DNA of 64,000 bases, from positions 1-64,000 of the forward strand of contig NC_019973.1 in assembly GCF_000230995.2 (NCBI RefSeq), in the 5' to 3' direction. Below, one piece after another: positions 22,431 through 32,444 of the stretch (position 1 is the stretch's first letter; every line of letters begins with the position of its first letter). The stretch comes from Mesorhizobium australicum WSM2073 (lineage in GTDB: Bacteria; Pseudomonadota; Alphaproteobacteria; Rhizobiales; Rhizobiaceae). The notes beneath the pieces are model-generated. The model worked only from the letters and a program-made list of their open reading frames with translations, did not search any database and was not told where the DNA came from. Position numbers and translations under genes: made by a program.

Positions 22431-23077
22431 TCCATATCCTCTGCGGCATCATCTTCGTCAGCAACGGCCGCAAGCATTGCAAGATCGTCCGGGGTACCGC
22501 CCCGATATCGGTCGAGCGCAACCATGCGCTTCTGGACCGCCTTACCCGCGTCTCCCGCGAGGACGGCAGCATGTATCACATTTGTACCCCCCAATGCCAA
22601 GCTCAACTCGGCCTCGGAGAAAAGTTTGTAGGCAAGGATGGAGGGGCCGCCGATATGGACGGTCGCCCGCCGCGCCTGGCTGATCTTGCGCACGCCATCC
22701 TCGGACGCTTCGGTCGCGTGGAGCACGAAAAGCGCCAGTCCGCCGCGCACCGCGCTCTCGACCTTGGTAGCGCCTAGCGAAATCGCGCCTGCCTTGCGGG
22801 CAAGACCCAGCATACCGAGGGCGGATCTGGAAAGCAGCCCGTCGACCATGCCGCCGAGATCGGGCGGCACGACCACCTGTGCCTTGAAGGCGCGGGCAAA
22901 AAGGTTCTTGGCCGCCGCCTTCTCGATATGTAGGCGGTCCGCACTCACCCAGCAACCACGGCCGGGCAGATTTCTCTTGAGATCGGGAACGACGGCCGAA
23001 TCCGGGCCGACGACGAACCGGATCAGTTTATCCGGTTCGGCCTGTTTGCGGGTGACGATGCAGGTGCGATCGTTCAT
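22427..23077 (-). CDS. RNA-binding YlxR/L7Ae-type fusion protein
   Basis: A 216-residue protein joining two domains that are separate genes in Bacillus: an N-terminal YlxR (DUF448) domain with RTCIVTRKQ and GRGCWVS, and a C-terminal ribosomal L7Ae/YlxQ-like domain (about 85-190, with [21 protein letters not shown]). Both domains bind RNA, and the position between nusA and infB is the standard one. YlxR has been linked to RNase P and translation in other bacteria. The ATG at 23077 is favoured; a TTG at 23086 would add three residues. An acidic tail ends in the ATGA overlap with infB. Confidence 0.85.
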   Translation of the reverse strand: MNDRTCIVTRKQAEPDKLIRFVVGPDSAVVPDLKRNLPGRGCWVSADRLHIEKAAAKNLFARAFKAQVVVPPDLGGMVDGLLSRSALGMLGLARKAGAISLGATKVESAVRGGLALFVLHATEASEDGVRKISQARRATVHIGGPSILAYKLFSEAELSLALGGTNVIHAAVLAGDAGKAVQKRMVALDRYRGGTPDDLAMLAAVADEDDAAEDME

Positions 23078-23115
23078 CTCGTCCAAGGGCGGGTTGTGTG
23101 CGATGCGGTTTCACC

Positions 23116-24711
23116 TCACGCACCAACGGCTTCGTCGGCCGTTTCTTCTTCGGCCGCAAGCTCGTCTTCGGTGATCCAGCCGGCCTTGAGGCGAGCGGCC
23201 AGAACCATCTGCTCGGCATCGGCGCGCGAAACGCCGTGATTGGCCAGCACGCCGGGATAGACCTTGGTCTCGCCGTCCTTGCGTTCCTTCCAGCCGGTGA
23301 GGTCGTCGGCGGCATAGCCGGCGAAATCCTCGATCGTCTTCACGCCATCCTCGCCGAGCGTCACCATCATGGCGGTGGTGACGCCGGGGAGTTCGCGCAG
23401 ATCATCCGAAACGCCCAGCGCCTTGCGCTTCTCGTCGTGCTCGGCCTCGATCTTCTCCAGATATTCGCGGGCGCGGGTCTGGATTTCCGAGGCTGTATCC
23501 TCATCGAAGCCGTCGATCGAGGCGATCTCGCCGGCATCGACATAGGCGACTTCCTCGACGCTGGTGAAGCCTTCCGAGGCCAGCACCTGGCCGACCATCT
23601 CGTCGACATCGAGGGCTTCCATGAACAGCGCCGAGCGCTCGACGAATTCCTTCTGGCGGCGCTCGGATTCCTCGGCCTCGGTCAGGATGTCGATGTCCCA
23701 GCCGGTGAGCTGCGAGGCAAGGCGCACATTCTGGCCGCGGCGGCCGATGGCCAGCGACAGCTGATCGTCGGGAACCACCACTTCGATACGCTCCGCATCC
23801 TCGTCGAGCACGACCTTGGCGACTTCCGCCGGCTGCAGCGCATTGACGATGAAGGAGGCCGCCGAAGGCGACCACGGAATGATGTCGATCTTCTCGCCCT
23901 GCAATTCGCCGACGACGGCCTGGACGCGGCTGCCGCGCATACCGACGCAGGCGCCGACCGGATCGATCGAGCTGTCACGCGAAATGACGGCGATCTTGGC
24001 GCGCGAGCCCGGGTCGCGGGCGACCGACTTGATCTCGATGATGCCGTCATAGATCTCCGGCACTTCCATGGTGAAGAGTTTGGCCATGAACTGCGGATGG
24101 GTGCGCGACAGGAATATCTGCGGGCCGCGCTGCTCGCGCCGCACGTCGTAGACATAGGCACGCACGCGATCGCCATATTTGTAGTTTTCGCGCGGGATCA
24201 GCTCGTCGCGGCGGATGATCGCCTCGCCACGGCCGAGATCGACGATGACGTTCCCATATTCGACGCGCTTGACCGTGCCGTTGACGATCTCGCCGATGCG
24301 GTCTTTGTATTCGTCATACTGGCGGTCACGCTCGGCCTCGCGCACCTTCTGCACGATGACCTGCTTGGCAGACTGGGCGGCGATGCGGCCGAAATCCATC
24401 GGCGGCAGCAGTTCGGCGATGAAATCGCCAAGCTGGGCGTCAGGATTGCGCTCACGCGCCGAGGAAATGGCGATCTGGGTCGCGTAATCGTCGACCTTCT
24501 CGACCACTTCCATCAGCCGCTGCAGCTTCATCTCGCCGGTGTTCGGGTTGATGTCGGCGCGAATGTTGGTCTCCTGGCCATAACGCGAACGCGCCGCCTT
24601 CTGGATCGCATCGGCCATGGCGGCGATGACGATCGACTTGTCGATCGACTTCTCACGCGCGACCGCATCGGCGATCTGCAGCAGTTCAAGTCTGTTGGCG
24701 CTTACAACCAT
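23116..24711 (-). CDS. nusA: Transcription termination/antitermination factor NusA
   Basis: NusA binds RNA polymerase and controls pausing, termination and antitermination. The 531-residue protein has the N-terminal polymerase-binding domain (to about 130), an S1 domain with [16 protein letters not shown], two KH domains with [16 protein letters not shown] and [14 protein letters not shown], and two C-terminal acidic helical repeats ([15 protein letters not shown] and the [15 protein letters not shown] region). It follows rimP and precedes the YlxR fusion with a 38-base gap. Confidence 0.97.
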   Translation of the reverse strand: MVVSANRLELLQIADAVAREKSIDKSIVIAAMADAIQKAARSRYGQETNIRADINPNTGEMKLQRLMEVVEKVDDYATQIAISSARERNPDAQLGDFIAELLPPMDFGRIAAQSAKQVIVQKVREAERDRQYDEYKDRIGEIVNGTVKRVEYGNVIVDLGRGEAIIRRDELIPRENYKYGDRVRAYVYDVRREQRGPQIFLSRTHPQFMAKLFTMEVPEIYDGIIEIKSVARDPGSRAKIAVISRDSSIDPVGACVGMRGSRVQAVVGELQGEKIDIIPWSPSAASFIVNALQPAEVAKVVLDEDAERIEVVVPDDQLSLAIGRRGQNVRLASQLTGWDIDILTEAEESERRQKEFVERSALFMEALDVDEMVGQVLASEGFTSVEEVAYVDAGEIASIDGFDEDTASEIQTRAREYLEKIEAEHDEKRKALGVSDDLRELPGVTTAMMVTLGEDGVKTIEDFAGYAADDLTGWKERKDGETKVYPGVLANHGVSRADAEQMVLAARLKAGWITEDELAAEEETADEAVGA

Positions 24712-24760
24712 GTTCTTTCTCCCGAGCCTGTTCGCCGGACCTTTGCGCCCGGCAGCTCAA

Positions 24761-25408
24761 TCAAATTTCCTGTTCGTGTTCTTCCGTGGCGTCCGGTTCC
24801 GTACCCTCGGACACATCGTCGTCCGGTTCACCGCGGCGTCTCTTGGCTTCCTTGCGCTCCCTGTTGTCCCTGGACAACGCTTCGCGAATGAGGTCGTCGG
24901 TCAGGATCAGCCTGACATCGGCAATGGCATCGTAGGGCACGCGCACCGTCGGCTCCTCGCCATACGCCGCCTTGTCGCGCTCGATCAGCACGTCGTTCTC
25001 ACCGGCTTCGGCGATCTTGCCCTTGAAGCGCTTGCGGTCGGCGACGACGACCGATGTTTCCATCTTCACCAGATGACCGGTCCAGGTCACGAAATCCGAT
25101 TTACGCACCAGAGGCCGATCGATGCCGGGCGAAGAGACTTCGAGGTGATAGGCCTTTTCGATCGGATCATCGACGTCGAGCGCCGGCGACACCGCGCGGC
25201 TGACCTCTTCGCAATCCTCGACGGTCATGGTGCCGTCCTCACGCTCGGCCATGATCTGCAGCGTCAGCCCGTTCTGGCCGGACAGATGCACGCGCACGAG
25301 GCGAAAGCCGATGCCGCGCAGCACCGGCTGGACGATCAGCGCAATGCGCGCATCGATGCCGCTTTCGCGGATGATGCGATCGTCACCTTCGTTTGCCGTT
25401 CCAGTCAT
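24761..25408 (-). CDS. rimP: Ribosome maturation factor RimP
   Basis: RimP takes part in 30S subunit maturation. The 215-residue protein has the N-terminal alpha/beta domain with [23 protein letters not shown] and the [23 protein letters not shown] motif that defines the family, then a Sm-like C-terminal domain. It has an extra Asp/Glu-rich tail beyond the usual ~150 residues. It is the first gene of the rimP-nusA-ylxR-infB-rbfA-truB operon and is preceded by a promoter and a terminator-like hairpin in its leader. Confidence 0.95.
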   Translation of the reverse strand: MTGTANEGDDRIIRESGIDARIALIVQPVLRGIGFRLVRVHLSGQNGLTLQIMAEREDGTMTVEDCEEVSRAVSPALDVDDPIEKAYHLEVSSPGIDRPLVRKSDFVTWTGHLVKMETSVVVADRKRFKGKIAEAGENDVLIERDKAAYGEEPTVRVPYDAIADVRLILTDDLIREALSRDNRERKEAKRRRGEPDDDVSEGTEPDATEEHEQEI

Positions 25409-25447
25409 CGTTGCCTATCGTTGGTCTCGAACCTATCGGCAGGTAAT

Positions 25448-25478
25448 AAAAAAGAGCGGGACCGGGTGGACCCACTCT
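25448..25478 (-). terminator. Intrinsic terminator-like hairpin in the rimP leader
   Basis: On the minus strand an 8-bp stem (25478-25471 with 25460-25453, including one G-U pair) encloses a 10-base loop and is followed at once by six T. This is a textbook intrinsic terminator, yet it lies between the predicted promoter at 25508-25535 and the rimP start at 25408, with no gene upstream on that strand. It is therefore a candidate attenuator, or the 3' end of a small RNA. Confidence 0.65.
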
Positions 25479-25507
25479 TCGTCATACCGACCAAGAATTT
25501 GAGGCTG

Positions 25508-25535
25508 ATATAAACGAACACGGTTCGTGTTTCAA
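25508..25535 (-). promoter_or_regulatory. Predicted promoter of the rimP-nusA-infB operon
   Basis: On the minus strand, TTGAAA (25535-25530) and TTATAT (25513-25508) are separated by 16 bases. The spacer holds a dyad ACGAAC-ACG-GTTCGT (25514-25528), a possible operator. Transcription would start near 25501, giving a leader of about 93 bases that contains the terminator-like hairpin at 25448-25478. Confidence 0.5.
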
Positions 25536-25693
25536 GTCCGCAGTCCCGGCCGGACGAAAGCCTGTGGGTTCAGGGTTGTTCCAGGCGCATGGCCGCCATG
25601 CGGCAATCCGCCTGTGAGAGCCGGCGGCGCGCTCTTATTTATTAGCCATCAAACGAATTGAATTGGCGCGCTGGCGCGCGAAAGGACAAGACC

Positions 25694-25858
25694 ATGAGCA
25701 ACCGCAGGATATTCTCCGCCTTGGGCGATCTGTTCACCACATTCGGCAGCGCCGTTGCCGCGTCTCGCGCCGTGGAAGCCGGGCGCAAGCCCAGAGCCGA
25801 CGACCTGCGCAATCTCGGCATGGATCCGGCCGTATTCAACAGGATCGGTCGTTTCTGA
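25694..25858 (+). CDS. Small conserved-looking protein of unknown function
   Basis: A 54-residue protein with a clear AAAGGA ribosome site about seven bases before its ATG. It has a helical N-terminal half with an alternating hydrophobic pattern (SALGDLFTTFGSAVAASRAVE) and ends in LGMDPAVFNRIGRF. The ending resembles small rhizobial proteins in which a Leu-Gly-(Met/Ile) motif closes a short helical protein, but I cannot name a family. It is divergent from rimP and convergent with trmB; a small hairpin (25886-25900) follows. No function can be assigned. Confidence 0.65.
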   Translation: MSNRRIFSALGDLFTTFGSAVAASRAVEAGRKPRADDLRNLGMDPAVFNRIGRF

Positions 25859-25910
25859 CTCCAACAGGCATTCGACCCCGTCCTCCCGGCAGGTTGCCGG
25901 TTGGGCGGAC

Positions 25911-26612
25911 CTAGGTCCTGACGAAAGTCAGATAGGCCGGCCGGCGCCCCTCGCGAATGGCCTTTGCCTCATAGCGCGTGCCGGGCCAGCCCTCATAGGA
26001 GCGATGCCAGTCCGCCGCTTCCGCAGCCTGCCATGCGAAAGCGCCATGCGCCCGGCAATGCAGCAAGGTCCAGTTCACATAAGTGTCGATGTCGGACGCA
26101 AAGCGGAATTTCGAGCCGGGTTTCAGGACGCGTGCGAAACGATCGAGATTGACCGGACTGACGAAACGCCGCTTCCAGTGTTTTTTCTTTGGCCAGGGAT
26201 CGGGATAGAGAAGATCGATGCCGTCGAGCGAGGCCGGCGGCAACCAGTCAAGCAACTGGGTGGCGTCGTCGTCGTAGACCCTGAGATTGGCCAGCGGCGC
26301 TGCCCGCACCGCCATCATCATCTTGGCCATGCCGTTGACGAAGGGCTCGACGCCTATGAAGCCTGTCGCGGGCGCCTCGATGGCGCGATGCAGGAGATGT
26401 TCACCGCCGCCAAAGCCGATCTCGAGCCGAACCGCCGAAACCTCTGCTGCAAACAGGACGCGCAGGTCTGGCGGTGCCTCGGCCGTCAGATCGAGCCGGT
26501 ATTTGCCAAGCCCGCTTTCCAGCGCCGCGGCCTGCTGCGGGCGCACGGGCTTGCCGCGCCGGCGACCGAAGAAGGCTTCGGTCATGCGGCTTGGCCTGTC
26601 CGCGTCACTCAT
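25911..26612 (-). CDS. trmB: tRNA (guanosine(46)-N7)-methyltransferase TrmB
   Basis: TrmB makes 7-methylguanosine at position 46 in the variable loop of tRNAs. The 233-residue protein has the SAM-binding [11 protein letters not shown] motif and the catalytic and tRNA-binding stretch [15 protein letters not shown], both diagnostic. The C-terminal part contains the [17 protein letters not shown] segment. It follows metK on the same strand with a 27-base gap and is probably co-transcribed with it. Confidence 0.95.
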   Translation of the reverse strand: MSDADRPSRMTEAFFGRRRGKPVRPQQAAALESGLGKYRLDLTAEAPPDLRVLFAAEVSAVRLEIGFGGGEHLLHRAIEAPATGFIGVEPFVNGMAKMMMAVRAAPLANLRVYDDDATQLLDWLPPASLDGIDLLYPDPWPKKKHWKRRFVSPVNLDRFARVLKPGSKFRFASDIDTYVNWTLLHCRAHGAFAWQAAEAADWHRSYEGWPGTRYEAKAIREGRRPAYLTFVRT

Positions 26613-26639
26613 CGACTGGCGCCAGTCCTGCCGCCGCCC

Positions 26640-27905
<1,266 letters not shown>

Positions 27906-27920
27906 GGGTGTCCCCTCTTG

Positions 27921-27944
27921 AAAAACGATCGGCAGGCTGCCGAT
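27921..27944 (-). terminator. Terminator-like hairpin in the metK leader
   Basis: On the minus strand an 8-bp inverted repeat (27944-27937 with 27935-27928, one base between) is followed after CG by five T. It lies 16 bases before the metK start, ahead of the ribosome site. Because the predicted metK promoter is upstream of it, it could act as an attenuator, or simply be a dyad for a DNA-binding protein. Confidence 0.4.
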
Positions 27945-27958
27945 TTTGGCGCGCCACG

Positions 27959-27987
27959 TGTTAGCGGGGCAAAGCGCTGCTCGTCAA
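27959..27987 (-). promoter_or_regulatory. Predicted metK promoter
   Basis: On the minus strand, TTGACG (27987-27982) and CTAACA (27964-27959) are 17 bases apart. The predicted transcript starts near 27952, about 47 bases before the GTG start of metK. Confidence 0.45.
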
Positions 27988-28035
27988 GCGCTGCCGCGGC
28001 TCTGGCCTGAATGTCGGAGGCGATATCTTGTGCCA

Positions 28036-28055
28036 CCGGCGGCGCATGCCGCCGG
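28036..28055 (-). terminator. GC-rich hairpin after the praR-like gene
   Basis: A perfect 8-bp stem (28036-28043 with 28048-28055) with a four-base GCAT loop lies 18 bases beyond the stop of the regulator gene. There is no T tract, so it may stabilise the 3' end or give weak termination before metK. Confidence 0.4.
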
Positions 28056-28073
28056 CGCAAAGCGCATTGCGGA

Positions 28074-28493
28074 TCAGTCGGGATCGTCCTCGGCGAGCGA
28101 TTTCACCAGGTCAATGATCCTGCGGCGTACCTTGACGTCGGCGATCTTGACAAAGGCCCGGTTGAGCTGAAGTCCTTCGGGACTGCCGCAGAACTCGACA
28201 GCGAAAGCCATCGAACTATCCTCGGCAAAGCCGCGGTTGGCGGTCAATTCCTGGCCTGGCGCATCCTCGAAAAAGAAGGCGACGGGGACGCCGAGTATGG
28301 AGGCAATCGCCTGCAGGCGGCTGGCACCGACGCGATTGGTGCCCTTTTCATATTTCTGGATTTGTTGGAACGTGATGCCGAGATTCTCGCCCAGCTTTTC
28401 CTGGCTCATTCCGAGCATATTGCGGCGAAGCCGGACCCGGCTTCCCACGTGAATATCGATGGGATTGGGTTTCTTCTTGTTTTCTTCTGTCAT
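28074..28493 (-). CDS. praR: XRE-family transcriptional regulator, PraR-like
   Basis: A 139-residue protein with a N-terminal Cro/CI helix-turn-helix (about 13-70, with GSRVRLRRNMLGMSQEKLGE and GITFQQIQKYEKG) and a C-terminal helical region ending KVRRRIIDLVKSLAEDD. It closely resembles PraR of Rhizobium and Azorhizobium, a repressor tied to quorum sensing, biofilm and symbiosis genes; I recall it lying next to metK in rhizobia. The symbol is given by resemblance. ATG at 28493 is favoured because the conserved protein starts there; the frame continues 24 codons upstream without similarity. Confidence 0.8.
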   Translation of the reverse strand: MTEENKKKPNPIDIHVGSRVRLRRNMLGMSQEKLGENLGITFQQIQKYEKGTNRVGASRLQAIASILGVPVAFFFEDAPGQELTANRGFAEDSSMAFAVEFCGSPEGLQLNRAFVKIADVKVRRRIIDLVKSLAEDDPD

Positions 28494-28631
28494 TTTTTCC
28501 TCGCCGAATTTTTTCGGCTTTGTGATTTTTTCCTGCCCAAAGAAAGCCGGAGGCGACTGCCCCAACAGAACGATCCACCAGCTTCGAGAAATTTTCAGGC
28601 GGTACAGTATGAGTTTCTAATGTGCCAGCTG

Positions 28632-30224
28632 TCAATTCACCCGTAGCTTTTGCCTTACGTTCAACAGCCCCCCTACAAGCGCAAACAGCAACATGATCAG
28701 CATTCCGTTAATGCGCCGCTGGCTGGACGAAATGACCGTCTGTGCGGAAACAGGCACCTTCACATCGATGGCTCCGCGCGCGTCGATCGCAAGGGCGTCG
28801 ACGACGCGGCCACGGGCGTCGACCACGGCCGAGATGCCGTTGTTGGCAGCACGCAACAAGGGCAATCCATTCTCCACCGCGCGAATCTGGGCCTGCCTGA
28901 AATGCTGATACGGTCCCGGCGTGTCGCCGAACCATGCATCGTTGGTAACGTTCACAATAAGCTGCGCTGACGTAGCGTCAACTGCCACCAGATCGGGAAA
29001 GATCACCTCATAACAGATAAATGGCAGGGCACGAATGCCGCCCGGAAGCGTGATGGCATGACGCTCGTTGCCGGCCGTGAACGTCAGCGGCCCGGCGACG
29101 AGCTGTTCGATGCCGAAACGAGCGAGCAGGTCGGCGAAAGGCAGGTACTCGCCGAACGGCACCAGATGAACCTTGTCCACGGCGTCGGCGATCTCGCCCT
29201 TGTCGTTGATCGCCACCACGGAGTTGTAGTAGCGGCTGTCGGCGCTGGCCGCCGAGCCGCCCTCCTCACGCACGACGCCGGCGATCAGCATCTGGCCGTC
29301 GCCCAGCATGTCGCCCAGCGCCGTCAAGGCGTCAGGGCGCTCCGTGAAAAGGAACGGTACCGAGGTTTCCGGCCAGAGAATCAATTGCGGTTTTTCGTGA
29401 CCTGGGTCCGGTGCCTTTGCGGAGAGGCCCAGCAAGGTGGCGAAGATGCGGTCGCGCACCGAGGCATCCCATTTTTCCGACAGATCCACGGCCGGCTGGA
29501 CGATGCGGACATCGAGACTGCGCGTCGCCGGCTTTTCGGGGGCGTTGAGCCTGACATAGCCAAAGCCGACATGGGCGGCGGCGAGCACGACAAACAGCGC
29601 GGCGCCCAGCCGAAGATGCCGACGCGCCGCCAGCAGCGCCGGCAGCGCGAAAAGGAAAACCGCGAGCGCGTTCATGCCGATCATGCCGGTCACCGAGACG
29701 CTCTGCATCAAAAGCGGCACTGGCATCGCCGCGTAGCCGATGGCGTTCCAGGGGAAACCGGTGAACAGGAAGCCGCGCAGCCACTCCGCCAGCGCAAAAC
29801 CGAAGGCAAGGGCAGCGATACGGCCGATATCGCTGCTCCACAGGAGCCGCGCGACCACCGTTGCGAAGCCGTAGAAAAATGCGAGCGCGAAGGGAATGCC
29901 GACCACCGCGAACGGCAGCGCCCAGGCAAAGTCGTCGGCCTCGACCAGCAGCGCCGAGCCGATCCACCAAAGGCCGGCGAGGAAATAACCGAAGCCGAAC
30001 CACCAGCCGACGGCGAAAGCCGGCCGCAGGCGCCGCAACAGGCTGCCCGAGGCTTCGCCGGTCGCGCCATCGAGCAGCCAGACCAGCAGCGGAAACGAAA
30101 TGAAACAGGCGGCAAAGAAATCGTAAGGCGCCTGGCCCAGAACCGTCAGCGCCCCAGCGAAAAACGCCACAAGCGAACGCCGCCAACCCCAAAGCAGAAT
30201 TATCCGGCCGGCAAGGCGCTCCAT
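28632..30224 (-). CDS. lnt: Apolipoprotein N-acyltransferase
   Basis: Lnt adds the third acyl chain to the N-terminal cysteine of lipoproteins in the inner membrane. The 530-residue protein has six or so membrane segments in its first 210 residues, then a periplasmic nitrilase-like domain with the catalytic Glu in [11 protein letters not shown], Lys in [14 protein letters not shown] and Cys in [10 protein letters not shown], and a final membrane segment. It lies between corC (with a VOC gene in between) and the praR-like gene. Confidence 0.95.
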   Translation of the reverse strand: MERLAGRIILLWGWRRSLVAFFAGALTVLGQAPYDFFAACFISFPLLVWLLDGATGEASGSLLRRLRPAFAVGWWFGFGYFLAGLWWIGSALLVEADDFAWALPFAVVGIPFALAFFYGFATVVARLLWSSDIGRIAALAFGFALAEWLRGFLFTGFPWNAIGYAAMPVPLLMQSVSVTGMIGMNALAVFLFALPALLAARRHLRLGAALFVVLAAAHVGFGYVRLNAPEKPATRSLDVRIVQPAVDLSEKWDASVRDRIFATLLGLSAKAPDPGHEKPQLILWPETSVPFLFTERPDALTALGDMLGDGQMLIAGVVREEGGSAASADSRYYNSVVAINDKGEIADAVDKVHLVPFGEYLPFADLLARFGIEQLVAGPLTFTAGNERHAITLPGGIRALPFICYEVIFPDLVAVDATSAQLIVNVTNDAWFGDTPGPYQHFRQAQIRAVENGLPLLRAANNGISAVVDARGRVVDALAIDARGAIDVKVPVSAQTVISSSQRRINGMLIMLLFALVGGLLNVRQKLRVN

Positions 30225-30311
30225 GCGTATTTCCGTCGCGCGAATCAGGAGCTAAGATTTATCAGGCCGCGCCGCGCGCTCCAAACGCCGGCGTGATTAC
30301 CCGGCCGCTCT

Positions 30312-30782
30312 CTACCGGTGCCAGCCTTCGATGCGCAGGCCCCCCAACCGCTCGGCCTCTTCACGAGAAACAGAACCCATCGGTTGCGTGAACGTCCAGA
30401 CATGGCCCTCGGGATCGCGCGCCCGATACTGGCGTTCGCCGTAGAACTGGTCGGCCGGCTCCTGGATTATTGCAGCACCGGCCGCGCGGGCCTGCTCGCA
30501 ATGCGCATCCAGGCCGTCTTTCAACCTGACATAGACCGATTGCGTGTTCTTGCCCTGGACCGACGCGGGGCTCGCGACATGATCGGCCCATTCAGAATCG
30601 ACAATGAGGTAGCAATCGCCGAACCGCATTTCGGCGTGGACCAGCTTTCCCTCGGCATTGCTGACCACCATGCTGCGCTCGAAGCCAAAGGCTGCTTCAA
30701 GCCAATCCAGGGCAGAGCGTGGATCTTTGTAAAACACGCGGGAGCCGAGGACCGAGTGCTTGAACGGATCCTCGATCGTCAT
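30312..30782 (-). CDS. VOC-family (glyoxalase/bleomycin-resistance-like) protein
   Basis: A 156-residue protein with one vicinal-oxygen-chelate domain: the opening VFYKDPRSALDWLEAAFGFE, the metal-site-like HAEMRFGDCYLIV and the ending RARDPEGHVWTF are typical of the PhnB/glyoxalase-like branch. Metal-binding His and Glu residues are plausible but a substrate cannot be named. It sits inside the conserved corC-lnt gene run on the same strand, with 14 bases to corC and 87 to lnt, so it looks like a gene inserted into that run. Confidence 0.75.
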   Translation of the reverse strand: MTIEDPFKHSVLGSRVFYKDPRSALDWLEAAFGFERSMVVSNAEGKLVHAEMRFGDCYLIVDSEWADHVASPASVQGKNTQSVYVRLKDGLDAHCEQARAAGAAIIQEPADQFYGERQYRARDPEGHVWTFTQPMGSVSREEAERLGGLRIEGWHR

Positions 30783-30796
30783 GCAACAGCAGGCTT

Positions 30797-31891
30797 TCAG
30801 GCCTGTTCGGTGCGCGCCGTGACCCGCCGGCGGCGTTCGCCCTTCTGGCTCTGCACGATGCGCACGCGCTTGACGCGGCGCGGATCGGCGTCCAGCACAT
30901 GGAATTCGAAGCCGGGAATGGCCTGCACCACCTCGCCGCGCGCCGGCACGCGGCCGAGCGTGTTGAAGATCATGCCGCCAATGGTGTCGACATACTCGCC
31001 GTGTTCACCGGCGGCGAAATCCTCGCCGATCATCTTGGCGACCTCGTCGATCTCGGCCTTGCCATCGACGATAAACACGCCGTCGCCGGTCTGGGTGATC
31101 ATCGGCTCGTCGTCGTCGTGCTCGTCCTCGATGTCGCCAACCACCATCTCGACGATGTCCTCGAGCGAGACGAGGCCGTCCGTGCCGCCATATTCATCGA
31201 TGACCAGGGCCATCTGCGTGCGCGTCGTCTGCATGCGGCCCATCAAGTCGGACGCAAGCATCGACGGTGGCACGAACAGGACCTGCCGGATCAGGTTGAG
31301 CTCTCCGATGGTGCGCGCGAGGTCGACCTGGGCAAGATCGAGAACCGTGGCGACAGGCGTTTTGCGGGTTGCACGGCCCTTCCTGACGCGCGCCAGCTTG
31401 GTGATATGGGCCAGCACGTCGCGGATATGGACCATGCCGCGCGGGTCGTCGAGCGTCTCGGAATAGACCGGCATGCGGGAATGGCCGGATTGTTCGAACA
31501 TGCCAAGCAAGTCACCGAGCGACGTGGCGATCTCGACCGCCTCGATATCGGCGCGCGGCACCATGACGTCCTCGACGCGCACCTCGCGCAGGCGCAGGAT
31601 GTTGTTGAGCATGGCGCGCTCGCCAGGCGAGAAGGATTCGACATCGCTCGTCGTCTCGGCGAGCGCGCCGGCGATCTCTTCGCGCAGGCTGGTGCCGTTG
31701 CGTTGCCGGAACAGGCCCAGCACGCGGTTGAACAGGGAGGGGCCGGCAGGCGACGGCTCGATGGCCGCGCTGCCAGTGTTGGCAACACCAGGGGTGACGG
31801 TACTCGGACCTGATCCCTCTTCCGACGTATCGGAAGCCTTGATCGCACTGCCGACATCGGGGCGGGCGGCAGTCTCTGGTTTGTCGTTCAT
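30797..31891 (-). CDS. CorC/HlyC-type CBS-domain protein
   Basis: A 364-residue soluble protein with two CBS domains (about 105-230, with MVPRADIEAVEI and LLGMFEQSGHSRMPVY) and a C-terminal CorC_HlyC domain. There is no DUF21 membrane domain, so it is the CorC/YbeX type rather than the YfjD type. CorC was linked to magnesium and cobalt efflux, and the neighbourhood phoH-ybeY-corC-lnt matches the E. coli ybeZYX-lnt cluster. The first 60 residues look disordered. It is 28 bases downstream of ybeY. Confidence 0.88.
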   Translation of the reverse strand: MNDKPETAARPDVGSAIKASDTSEEGSGPSTVTPGVANTGSAAIEPSPAGPSLFNRVLGLFRQRNGTSLREEIAGALAETTSDVESFSPGERAMLNNILRLREVRVEDVMVPRADIEAVEIATSLGDLLGMFEQSGHSRMPVYSETLDDPRGMVHIRDVLAHITKLARVRKGRATRKTPVATVLDLAQVDLARTIGELNLIRQVLFVPPSMLASDLMGRMQTTRTQMALVIDEYGGTDGLVSLEDIVEMVVGDIEDEHDDDEPMITQTGDGVFIVDGKAEIDEVAKMIGEDFAAGEHGEYVDTIGGMIFNTLGRVPARGEVVQAIPGFEFHVLDADPRRVKRVRIVQSQKGERRRRVTARTEQA

Positions 31892-31919
31892 CGTCGTCCG
31901 GTCAATTGGTCGTTTTTAG

Positions 31920-32426
31920 TTACGCGTAGGGATCGGGAATGGCAAGCCTTGCCAGCGCGGCGCGCTCGATGGCTTCCATCTCCTCGGCCTCCGCGTCGGT
32001 CTCGTGATCATGGCCCATGAGATGCAGCAGGCCATGGATGACGAGATGGCAGATATGGTTCTCCAGCGGCTTGTCTTCCAGTGCCGCCTCGCGCGCCACC
32101 GTCTCGGCGGCAAGCACGATGTCGCCGAGCATCGGCGGCAGCGGGCCGCCTTTTGCCGGCGGAAAAGCCGGGAAAGACAAGACGTTGGTGGGCTTGTCCT
32201 TGCCGCGCCAGCCGGCATTCAACGTACGGACATGGGCGTCGTCGGAAAAAACAATGCTGAGTTCGGAATGACCCGCCGCACCGGTCTCGGCAAAGGCGGC
32301 GTCAACCGCGCGATCGACCAGCCGCGTCAGGCTTGCTTCATCGGGCCAGTCGCCCGCTTCAACCGATATATCGATCTCGACGGGAACCGGGAGGCTCCCG
32401 CCGCCGGATGTGTTGTCATCAGGCAT
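31920..32426 (-). CDS. ybeY: Endoribonuclease YbeY
   Basis: YbeY is a metal-dependent RNase involved in 16S rRNA 3' end maturation and ribosome quality control. The 168-residue protein has the full zinc-binding signature [12 protein letters not shown], preceded by the KPTNVLSFP strand motif typical of the family. It lies 18 bases downstream of phoH, the usual partner. Confidence 0.96.
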   Translation of the reverse strand: MPDDNTSGGGSLPVPVEIDISVEAGDWPDEASLTRLVDRAVDAAFAETGAAGHSELSIVFSDDAHVRTLNAGWRGKDKPTNVLSFPAFPPAKGGPLPPMLGDIVLAAETVAREAALEDKPLENHICHLVIHGLLHLMGHDHETDAEAEEMEAIERAALARLAIPDPYA

Positions 32427-32444
32427 GAGGCCGCATCGTCAAGA

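Noticed and set aside
19788..22631. A very long plus-strand open frame opposite infB
   Set aside because: It lies wholly antisense to infB and neighbours, has no ribosome site or recognisable motif, and reflects GC-biased third positions.
23098..24891. A long plus-strand open frame opposite nusA
   Set aside because: Same explanation: antisense to a certain gene, with a biased composition and no domain.
25886..25900. Terminator between the small protein gene and trmB
   Set aside because: There is a 6-bp stem with a three-base loop, but no T tract on either strand, so I mention it only as a hairpin.
27906..28073. SAM riboswitch before metK
   Set aside because: I could not match SAM-I, SAM-II or SAM/SAH consensus features. 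A promoter lies in the middle of the gap, leaving a short leader with only a hairpin.
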